DNA from: Anopheles merus
Taxonomy: Eukaryota; Arthropoda; Insecta; Diptera; Culicidae
Reading direction: 5' to 3'
Assembly (NCBI RefSeq): GCF_017562075.2
Contig: NC_054084.1
Coordinates: 25,048,246 to 25,112,245 of the forward strand
Length of the DNA: 64,000 nucleotides
A model generated the notes under the pieces. It saw only the letters and a program-made list of their open reading frames with translations, was not told where the DNA came from and did no database searches. The position numbers and the translations under genes were made by a program. Positions 53,763 to 64,000 of this stretch are shown here, in pieces (the stretch's first letter is position 1; each line of letters starts with the position of its first letter).

Positions 53763-56500
53763 CTTTTTCCTCCCCGATTCCTCGGGATGCAGATTCTGAT
53801 CGCATCACTCGCACGCTGACCGTTGCATTGCAATTTCCTGCATCGTCCGGTGGAACAGTGTGTCAGCCCGTTTGCTGTGGATTTCTTCAATCACCACTCA
53901 CTTGGCATCATCTGCAGCACCAGAAGATGAAGGTGATTGTGTGCTCCTTGGGTGTATGGTTCGCCCTTCGCCCAGGAACAATGTAGCGGGAAGCTGCTGT
54001 TGCTGATTGATCTTATAACTCAGTGAGCGAGCCAGAAAGGACATGGAAATAAATTCAAACAGAAAAACACATAACTTTCCATGCCAGTATCGAATTCGTG
54101 TCTTCTGTGAACGGTTATCTCAAAGAGTGCATACGATTCACATTCCCGAGAAAGCAGCTTACGATTTCATTACAATTCTAAAATATTAGAGAATGGTTGT
54201 GCTTGTTTGAAAATTAGGACTTGGAGTAGCATGAATAGAATTATAACTTGGGAACCAAAATAGGCCATTCAATTGATCATTCTTTCCTTCAAAATCAATA
54301 TTCACCTCGCTATTTTGGTCTTGTTATCGCCTTCTTCTTTCAATGGTTGAAATACTTCCATCTCACTGGAAGAAAGACCACTCGGTTGAGTTTATTCCAC
54401 TGCTTAACAAGATAGCTCAGAGCAGATAGTTACCGAGCTACGACGAAACACTCACCGGTACGCAAGGCATTGAAATTGAACGCAGCATCTCAAACGGGAG
54501 ATGAAGAAGCGTGAAACTCGAATCAAACAAAACGATCTTTCGTTCAACCGTTGTTTAATGTTGTCTTGTGAGGGTTTGTTCTTCCTCTTGTTCACCGGTT
54601 GATCTGCTGCACCTTCTCTGCTCCACCTGGTCGTGCGTTAGCCATACCAGCGGCAAGTACGACGTGTTTTACCTTAGTTTTACACTCGCTACTCCTTCGC
54701 CGCGTTGTATTTAACGTCGTTCATCTTAAGATCCAACCTCTAGCAGCGGTTCTGCAGCTCTTCCACTTCACTGCCAAGGATTCGAGGGCGTAAGTGTGTG
54801 CCTCTGGATCCGTTGTTCCTTGGACTCTCTCGCGGTGCGGTACAGAAAATGAAGATCGTTTGTGCGGAAGCGTTCAATGCGTAGTTACTTACACACCACC
54901 GGGTTTGGAGATGGGCTTGTTTATCCTGGGAAAGCTACTCTTTCTCCTTCTCCCGTTGGATTGAGGGTAGGAAGATCGATCTGCTTTCTTGCCTCCTAAA
55001 TAGGATCAGCCGAGAAATCAGACTCATCTGCGTTGGGTTGTTACAGAGGCAAATAAAAGAAAAGAATCAAAAACCACCATCCAACAGCCCATTTCCCCAT
55101 GCCACGCAGCCGTTGATGATGATGATGGTGGTGGCTCGATAGTGGACGCAAAGGAAATGCGATCGATAAAATTGCTATTCTCTTACGCTGGTAATGAAAA
55201 CAGTACGCCAGCAGTACCATGGTCTCAGTAAGGTTGTTGTTGTAGCTGTAAGGCTCGGTAAATATACGAAACACACACCTTGAGAGCAAGCGATTGGAAT
55301 CGCGATCGCGAATGAGATCTTTACGTGTGCGAAGTTGCCGGGAGGGAACGGAACCGGCTTTTGCGGGCCACGATGGTATTCGTGCGATATGAGCGCGTTC
55401 AGGTGTTTTGTGTAATAGGAAGGCAATTTACATTCATCTTCCAGAGTCGCAGGCAAGCAACGTATACAAACATTGTGGGAGTTTGGTCAGTGTTTACTTC
55501 CACCGGTTAGTTGTTCCAGCTTAGTTTCTTTTCGAATGTTTACGTTATTTAATTAAAATTAAATCGAACTTTTTTGGAAACATTTCACGATTGCTTTTGT
55601 AAGATTCGTGTGTTCCTTCTCTTTCGTTTTGCATCGCTGGAAACATGATAATTGGGCTGGCACAATGCCATGTATTCGCCAGATGCATCTGTATCAATTT
55701 GTATCCAATTTTATTCCCGACCAGCATCGGCACCGACCGAACATAACCCATATGTTACCGCCAATGCAACGAACCTGCAGCTGTAAATCCACCTCTGCTC
55801 CAGCAATACAATGCATTGTATTTGTATCGCGTGATAGAAATCTCCGAAATGCTCTGTGATCCTTCGTTGCCATGGTTTCTGCCGCACGTTGGATGATTAT
55901 GGATGCCGTACATTTTTCTTTCTCTGTCCGGCGATTTCTCGCTACGATAAGACGAGCCCGCGTGCTGTCGGAACGTCGTTTCGCGCGTAAAAGAATGCGT
56001 TTTCCGTGGTTGCATCGTTCACTGTTTGCTTCCAATGCGTTTTGCAGTATAAAAAAGTGGTACAAAACTGGCTCTCCAAATTTGACCGGATGTACGGATC
56101 GAGGGATATCTTGACCTGAAAACAATCATATTGTCTAGGTATGGCTTTCGAGCGACATTCAAACGACATTAGTGAAACCTATAAACTTATGCTTTTTATA
56201 AGTTAGTATTACTCATATAAATAAAAGTGGAGATATAACTCAATTTCATATTGATCAGCCTTATTATTCAATCTAACAAGAAAAACCTGAACTGAGAAGA
56301 TCAGCAAAGATACAAATCGCTTTTGAAAGCTAATAAAAGAGCATGCAAGGGAGAAGAAGTTGCTGAGATGGGTGAGGTATAATTTCACCTTCAGATGATT
56401 CGAGCTGCGGTGTGAGATTCCAGTGAGAAGATAAATCAAGCTTCGGTCAGCAAGAATTCGATCAAGATAACACTTGCGTAGAATTGGACTTGGCCAAGAG
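53763..56500. other. GC-richer then AT-rich non-coding stretch
   Basis: Overlapping short frames on both strands, none recognised. A GATGAT/GGT trinucleotide run lies near 55112-55133. A donor-like GTAAGT follows a 64-codon frame at about 54790 but lacks other support. Confidence 0.5.
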
Positions 56501-56923
56501 TTGAATTAAAACAAATCCTTTTCGGAGATCCAATCGCGAGAGAGAGCGTACGACCCTCTTCCTGCCATCTCAAGCCAAACCGTCCAGGAGGTCCCCAAAG
56601 GCCCACAGGATCAGGAACGCGACCAAATCCGCATTCGCGCACAGACACACACGCACACAAACAATCGCAATCATGGCACAATCGTGCGCAGCATAAAGCA
56701 CATAAATAATCCGGCAATCCGGGAATCCGGTCAACCGAATCGAACAGCCCATCAGCCAGCCTAACTACGCGCAGGGAGGACACATCCTCCGGAAAGCTCC
56801 AACGAATCTTCAGCTCCACCGATGCACCACCGTGAATGAGGAAAGATTTGAATCTTCACCATTTCCTCTCGCCCAAACCATGCCAAAGGATCGAACCCCC
56901 TTTTGGACGATGGAGAACACCGA

Positions 56924-56954
<31 letters not shown>

Positions 56955-59536
56955 GCAAAAATCGCACAACACAACTGCACCGAAGCCAGAACAATCGGTT
57001 CCGTAAGATCAGCATTCGGTTCTGCGTATCGCGCCAGTTGCCAGAGCCTTTTTTATTGTTCGACGTGCCAGATCGCGAATGAGATCGGGTTCGATTCGTT
57101 TTGTTTTTGTTCCTCTTTCCTTTTGCGCACGGGCTGTTGTGCGTATATTCGATGTGTTTCTGTCCGGGGCACACAATTGTGCATGTGAATGCAGCAAAGG
57201 GGGAAGAAAGGAAGGAAGGAAGGATGCCGCTTTTCAGCATCTGATAAGCGAGGTTTTCGCTTGGCATTTGGGTTTTGTTTTCGACGAACCAAACGGCCAG
57301 CAGCAAGGCGGTGAGGTCAAAAGTTGTCCGTTTCCGATGCGTAAGCAATGTTTATTTGAAATTCTCGTTGAATCGTGGTTTGAATATCCTGAACTAATCG
57401 AGAATGACGATACAACCGGAACATATGGTATACCAATGCCCAGAATGTAGATAAAACAAATTTCCTGCAGTTTAGTGATAAAGTTGCAATAAAATTGCTC
57501 TTTAGATTTAATAAAGTTCCAAGTGAAAGTGCGAAAAATGGACCACTTCGCCGGTATCGTTATTCACATCACGTATGCCTCAAGCAAGAACCTCCTCTGC
57601 TCTCGATGAAACGAGCTTGAAAAACTGAACCTTGGCAACTGACGGTTGCTCGTTCCAATCGAACTATTTGATCAGCTTTAATTCCGAAATAATAAACCAT
57701 AATTCATAGCAAAATAATACATTTCTTACAAGGTGTTAATATCAACACATTATTACGGTTGGCCGGTCTTGGCGTGATCCCGTCCGACTTTCTGTACCAC
57801 GGGGAATGTCCAGCACGACGAGATTCCCATTCCTCGGGGGCCGTTCTTCCGTGCGCGGCCCGATGATCGGATCTGCTTGTGCGCGATCCTCATAAACTGC
57901 GGCATGTCAGTTCAAAAGGTCAGCGTTGCGGGAATGCTGGCTGCCTTTCAATGTGTCTGTGTTTTTCTCTTTTTACCACCAACGCCAACGTGATATCACG
58001 CGCTTTTCCCTCGTGGTTGTGTTGGTCGTTCTCGTTGCGTTCTTCATCGCTTGACGTGATGGCAGTGTAGACGACGCGACTGCGGGTGTGATATTGACCG
58101 TATACCGTACAACACGTGTTAAAGTTCAAAGGACGCAGCCAACACAAAACGGCGTAAAACAATGCCGGAATCATACGAGCAGCGAAGGAGCAGTCGATAG
58201 CATCCTACACTTCATCTGCTAAAAAGGTGAGAAAATGCAACACAGTGATGGGTGCTGTAGGTAGGGTACGGTGCAAGAGTGCAGTTTCGGTGGAAAAGCT
58301 AGATGGATCGAGATGAGTTGGGTTGAGAAAGAAAACAAAACCAACGTTGGAAGAGCGAGTGAAGAAATAATGAAGCATCGTGATCGAATGTGCATCAGAA
58401 AGAGAACATCTCCGCACGTTCAATAACAAGAGTAGAAAGGATGGAGCGCATGCGCCCAAGTGCGCCGCAAGGGAGTCGAGCCGGTGAGCAAAGATCGTGA
58501 TTTACACCTTAACACTGCATTCTGGGCATTTGTTCTGAAGGGTTCTGCCACGAACATGGAATACTCAATCGAGGCCACCGACTTGAGGCTTTCTAACGAG
58601 GTAAAGAGCAATATCGAAGCATGCTACTCTTCCAAAGACGAGGGTGAATTGGGGTGATTGATTGGAATCAAAGGACTTGAGCATAAGCGACGAACCCGAA
58701 CGTTATGTACAAGTCTCTCGAATGGAGATTAAAAAATGGTACAATTATGCTTTCCGAAACATTAAGCATACCAAACAAACATATTACTTGTTTAAAACTG
58801 AAAACAAATTGGAGGGTTAAATAACTTAAAGTGTTGTAACAACTACACCTCAGCTTAAGGATAACCTTCTATCTAAACGTGCTCCGGCGTAGTAAGTAGT
58901 CCGTAACGAACCACAAACTTTTTCATGAATAGTCATCACTCACAGCTGGATAAGCGACCTCAGCGAGCGTCACTGCCCAAATCAAATCATCTGATAGCAA
59001 TGGGAAATGGCAACTGAAAACGGCTTTAATGGCACCTGCAACATCCTCATCAGCATCATCGTTGATAATTATTGAGCCACTCGAGCCCGAAACGTCGGAG
59101 CAGTAAGCAACACATTCTGTGTGTTTTCTTTTGGCGTTATGTGGAAAGTGGGAACGATCGTTTCGGCGGGAAATTATAACCACACACAAACGATCATGCC
59201 TGCTCTGCGATTGTCTAGCCGTTTCCACCAGTGTCCAGTTGTCGATTAAGATAAGCTCCAGCTCCCAATGCTTGAAGTTAGAGTGTCTGAGTCGTCCATG
59301 GTTGTGTGGATGTGCCAGATCTTGGAAAAGAGGTGTGCCGCTTAATGGGATGAATAAATTTGATCGTACGATCGTAAGCACACCAGAACGGCGACATTTA
59401 CTCCCCGGGCGTAGTCGGCTGAGAGGCTTCATAATTCACACCCCACAGCCCATCGCGATAACGCTTGAGAAGCGACGGTTTTGGCCGAAAACGAAAAAAC
59501 AGCTAGAAATTATTTCAATGCGACAGTAAGCGAGGA
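56501..59536. other. GC-richer non-coding block with simple repeats
   Basis: Composite GT then GA microsatellite at 56924-56953, GGAA-type repeat near 57200-57225, and a short palindrome GTGTTAATATCAACAC near 57735-57750. GATAAGCGA 9-mers lie at 57243 and 58949. Open frames up to 195 codons on the minus strand (56761-57348) contain translated microsatellite and no domain. Confidence 0.5.
56924..56953. repeat. Composite (GT)n(GA)n microsatellite
   Basis: Pure GT run joined to a pure GA run, read directly. Confidence 0.95.
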
Positions 59537-62500
59537 ACCCACAAGCACATAAGATCTATTTACGATCTTGCGTAGTTTTGGCTCGCTTCAGGCAATTCAC
59601 CCCTATTAGATGTTCGATAAACGTTTCCTATCAACGTGTTAGAAGTGCGCCGAAAAATTAATTATTAATCACGATCAAATGAGCGGAACGAAGCGCGGGC
59701 AATTCAAACAAAATTGCGACGCAAGACAAAACAGACGAGATCCACACGCCTAGCGTAACGATCATTCTTGCAGAAATCGCAAGGAAAGAAACCAAGAAAC
59801 CTCCTTCAGATCCCCTACAGTCACACGGGCAAAAGAAGCGTGTAAATTTATGGTTACAATTTATTAATGAAGATTTAAAAAGCAATAATTTATTTTCCAA
59901 ATGAAACCACCCAACATTCTGCCCTGCGCTACCTCGGCCGGATGGTGCTGTATCAGCAAGTAATTGAAGCGCGAGCGAGGTGGAAGTATTAGGATGAGCT
60001 TTTAAGCACCTTCTTTGCCATCGAACCGGAATCCAACCGCAGCTCCAAGGCACAGTTGTCGCTGGTGTCGGTTAAGTTGTGCGAGCGCGCGTCCGTTCGC
60101 AAACCATGGGCCATGGAGTGTGGAGGTTTTTGGATTCGCCGTTTTCCACCTTTTCTTAGCCTGCGGTGACCACGACGCTGGAACGATTGCCGAGGCGTTC
60201 GTGCCTGCCTGCCTGGTTGGGATGATTTCTTACCATATTCAACCGAGCCCTGCGTCGTGCCCACCGTTGCTCAGCTTGTGTCGGGCTGGTTTCGTTTCTT
60301 TCTGACTCTTTTTGTTTCTTCCACTTATCCCGTGGTTTTGTTTTAGTCGGCAGAATGTTGTTGGTGGCGGTAGGATGAAGATGATCGTTTTTATTCATCG
60401 TTTTGCTGCTGTGAAACGATGCGGGTGTGTGGAGGAAGCAAGAGAAGGTAGTAAGCCTCGTGCCAGCATGCGAATAAAAGAAACATTTATTCCATCGTTT
60501 TACGGTGCCGCATCAACCGCAGCCGCCGTTGCGTTCGTTGACAGTTACAAGTTGTTAACAAATTTGAAACCTATACCCGTCGGCTTGAGCCCGACCAGCT
60601 GGCAAGTTCATGACGGTTTTCGAAGTGGTTGAGATGGGTTTGGGGAGAAGAATTGCTGCAGTTACCACGGAAGGTAATAAAGAGTTATTCCATTTCAATT
60701 AATGTGAAATGAAAGCTATCAACGACTTCATTCATTAATAAGCGACGATTTGCTGGGGAAGTCACTGCGCAACGAATGAAGAAAAATGGACCAAGTATTG
60801 ATTTTGTACAAGTCTGGTTTTTGGTAGAAAAAATCCGAGATTCAAGCATGAATAAGTTTTGTTATCGCGTCAGTTCCTATTTGTTTGTTGTGAGTGTCAA
60901 ACGCCCTGGTCATCCTAGGAGAAGTCGTTGATTGAGGGTGAAAGTAAACCCCACGTTTTATTGTTTCAGCGAAGAAGATGCTATTCAATCAAGAGTAACA
61001 AAAGATATCGTGCTTCCTGTTCTCTGTCAGTATATGAATCTTTGTTGCAGCCTGATTGTGTATTCTCAGTTTTGTGTTTTGTCTTTTTTGCTTTTTTGAA
61101 CGATTATTTATACTCACTGAAGCGTATGAAAAGATCACTGAAAGCATCCCAATATCGAAACAAATATAACTTTTTCAATTTCATAATGATTTAAAAAATG
61201 CGAAAATATTAAATTCATTCTTCTTAAAACTGCAATGATGAGAGTTTAATTTTAACTAGTTTAAAACCATGTAACAAGACTCAAAATTTGGCGTAACGGC
61301 AAGATATTCTGTCCAAACAATGTTATCGCTGGATGACCACACACGTCTGTCACTTTGATCGTTATCGCTAACGAGACCCTCAAACGTTTGTTATTTTGGT
61401 TCTGCTTTGCCCTCAAACCGAAACAATGATCCGGACATAGTTCATTCCAATCGAGATGTAGGTTATCCGCCGTCTCCAGGTGACTTTGTTCTGTACAATC
61501 TACCAAACGAAATGCAAAATTCGTTCAATTCAATCGACGACGCGATGAAACGGTACGCAAACGCGATAGCCATCGAAAAACAAATTGAATAATGATTGAA
61601 ATATGTAAGCCCTCCCGTGAGTGAGTGTGTGTGCTTCTTATATTCCAAACACAATGGACATTGGCTTTTTTGAACGCCACTCGCACTCCGAAAGCGAAAA
61701 CGCAGAGAAAAAGAGCTGAATAAGTTTGCTCTTCAGCTTTGTAATGCCATTGATCCTCAGACAGGCGCGACACACGATCGCCTCACGTGTCGAATGGGTA
61801 ACCCTTTCGGTTGACCACTTTTTATGTTTTTTTTGCTCTTTTTTAACAAGGGGTGAAGTGTTTTTTTTGTGTATTCTTTGTTGTATTATTGGGCGCAGTT
61901 TAAGTGCATAATTGGTATGCGAGGAACGTGCGGAGAGCTTCAAAATAGCTTCGAGGAAGGAATTTACAATCGATCGATCGATGACGTGTTCGATTTTGGC
62001 ATCATTCAGCTGATGTCAGCGTCGATAGAATGTTGAATAAATTTATAAAGACCTCACAGCGAGCCTACATTAGCAAAACACAATTTTTCTGAACACTCAC
62101 TTAGAATAATGTTCGAATATGATTGATATTTTGTTTACTATATGTCAAGTATTTTTCTCTCACTAACCAAAATACTTCAACGGTTCATCAAGTACAGTAA
62201 AAAAGTTAATCGTTCACTTTTCCATTTTAAACCACACACACAACGCACGAATGGCACACGCTTCATTGAGTCGTGCGTAATACGAACCGGTTAACGCCAC
62301 CGGGAAACGCTTTTCTACACCAATGCACACCGGGCAATCGTCAACACGCAGCGGAATGTGGTCGCATGTTGGTAACGTGATAAATGCAACAGTCCAGCCA
62401 CCCTTTTCCTGCATGACCGACCTCACCGTACTGTACGCAACCGGATGTCCTGTGCACGAGGGATGGAAAGGGATGAGCAAAGGAATTCAATCGTATCGGG

Positions 62501-64000
62501 TGCGTGTGAGCCTGAGTGTGCTTATATGCTTACAGGTAATATCGAGCACAATGCAACAAGAGGTAATAATAAACTGTTTTCGATGCATTTGCTGCGTTCG
62601 GGCGCCTATCGAAGGCAAACACTTTGATGCATTAAGAGCAATTGGATGCATCGATGAGTTTGTTGAGCTTGAGCGAGCGTTTTTGCCTGCACTGGATAGA
62701 GTGGAATGCAAAGATATTGACAATGAAATAAAAATGAAACAAATCTCAATAGGAGCCGATCGGGGAATAAAGACGAAAAAAAGCAGTTATTGTAAAATAC
62801 GCATCCATAAGCAGAAACAAAACGATGATCGAGTGAAAAAAGGAAAATAAACAAAACAATGCAATAGAATGGAGAAAAAAGTTCAGAATGAATGAAAGCG
62901 AATTAATACTGTCAGCGTATATTTTGATAGGAAAAAGTTTTGCATTGTTTCCAGTGTTAATTGAAAAATCTGTAAAAATATAAATAAATGGTCTTTTAAT
63001 GCTTTTGTTCGAAGAGCAAAGAATCAGAGAAAGTAAACCAAACTCCACCGCGAAAAAAAAAGTTTTTATGACAGATTGAATGCTGATGATTCCATTTGCG
63101 TTTCAAAACGCAGTCCTTCAATGTATAAGTTAATTTCATATTAATAGAGGAAGTGCTTCGTCAATGGAACCAGTAACTGCAATGCTTAATCAAGCTTCAA
63201 AACACACTTGCAATATGCAATAACTGCATAAAGTATTGCCAATATAGTTGAATTTCCATCCTAAAACAGCACGAACTAATTTCCTGTCCAACTGCTGCAA
63301 CAAACTGCCTCTTCCTGGCCACAAAATGATCCTGTTTTACTCTACGCTCTGAAGGATAATCTTCAATACCTTGTTAAAAAATATTCCATTGAATGGAAGC
63401 AGTACAAAACACACACATAATGCGACAAGCCTTGCACTTTAGTGAAAAAAGCATGAAAAATAGCATGTGAATACCAGCGTATGTGCCCAAGAAAGCCATC
63501 GAGGAACGACCCCATGCAAGTAGAGCCCAGCAGGACGTGTGCCGCAATAAGCTTGTGCTGGTTCCGGCCCAGCTTGTTGCCAACACAATAATCGTTTATT
63601 TTTGTCCTTTTTTTGGCGAGAATGAGCTCCTACTGGCCACCGGAAATGTAACACACACCAGGTGGTCCAGGGGCGGGACATCAATGGAAGGAAAGCCACT
63701 CGATATATTTACAGTCGATTGCATAGAAATTGCATTAACATAATAAGCTGCACTCGCCCGCAAATTCCTTTTTTCTAGCAATATCCTTCCAAGTATGTTC
63801 CCCATAACGGTTGGCTTTTAAACCGTATTTTCTTGTGGGGTATTCTACACCGTTGGTATGTACACCGGAAGATACATAAATAGCATCACTGCCGGTCATA
63901 ATTCGCGTCCAAACACCGCACAGGAAACGTTATTTGTTTTCCACCTTGTAGCATGTTTTTAATACCACGCTGGTCACATTATGCCACGCTGGTCACATTA
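59537..64000 (-). repeat. Right arm of large inverted repeat (at least 4.46 kb)
   Basis: Reverse complement of 30627-35039, beginning ACCCACAAGCACATAAG at 59537 and running to the window edge, so its true length is unknown. Compared with the left arm it generally keeps an extra base where the left copy has a single-base deletion. An example is ACGTTACC here against ACGTACC on the left (near 62373 and 32243). It is interior to its contig, so it is probably the more reliable copy. No gene is supported; the 175-codon frame at 62323-62850 is interrupted in the left copy and has no recognised domain. Confidence 0.9.

Noticed and set aside
56761..57348. 195-codon minus-strand frame
   Set aside because: Part of it is a translated GT/GA microsatellite (Ser-Leu-Ser-His-Thr runs); no domain.
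62443..62545. CTTACAG|GTAATA in the right arm as a third recursive splice site
   Set aside because: No adequate pyrimidine tract and a weak donor (GTAATA).

Overview
The window looks like a long non-coding stretch of a dipteran insect genome, probably a mosquito and possibly Anopheles. The signs are one gene with a 63-bp GT-AG intron, a tRNA-derived SINE with a (CTT/AAG)n end, many short CA/CT/GT microsatellites, and alternating AT-rich and GC-richer blocks with no long reading frames. Species assignment is inference.

There is one secure gene: a two-exon, 249-residue NF-YC (CCAAT-binding factor subunit C) homologue at 35938-36750 on the + strand. It keeps the histone fold and the downstream 'IITPTGEI' motif. 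It lacks the Gln-rich region of ordinary NF-YC and carries an unusual Cys cluster. Three further coding pieces are weak candidates only: a signal-peptide-like first exon at 53659-53756 (+), a 69-nt exon at 23017-23085 (-), and a 69-residue single-membrane-span ORF at 6628-6837 (+).

Layout. 1-2090 is AT-rich; it holds a 381-bp pogo/Tigger-like MITE with TA duplications, inside a symmetric set of five 16-bp motifs. 2091-17720 is mostly GC-richer non-coding DNA with a dense cluster of GATAAG motifs (4956-7951). 17841-17850 carries a textbook recursive (zero-length-exon) splice site on the - strand. 20765-21004 is a SINE with 14-bp target-site duplications. 21005-30626 is mainly AT-rich. 30627-35039 is one arm of a large inverted repeat that stops at a 100-N gap (35040-35139). 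35140-59536 holds the NF-YC gene, then about 23 kb of non-coding sequence with a second recursive splice site (+ strand, 49257). 59537-64000 is the other arm and runs off the window.

The inverted repeat is probably not biological. The contig left of the gap ends exactly where similarity ends, and the two copies differ largely by single-base indels. This is what an unmerged overlap would give, with the right-hand contig placed in reverse. If the right contig is flipped, the two recursive splice sites fall on the same strand, consistent with one very long recursively spliced intron crossing most of the window.
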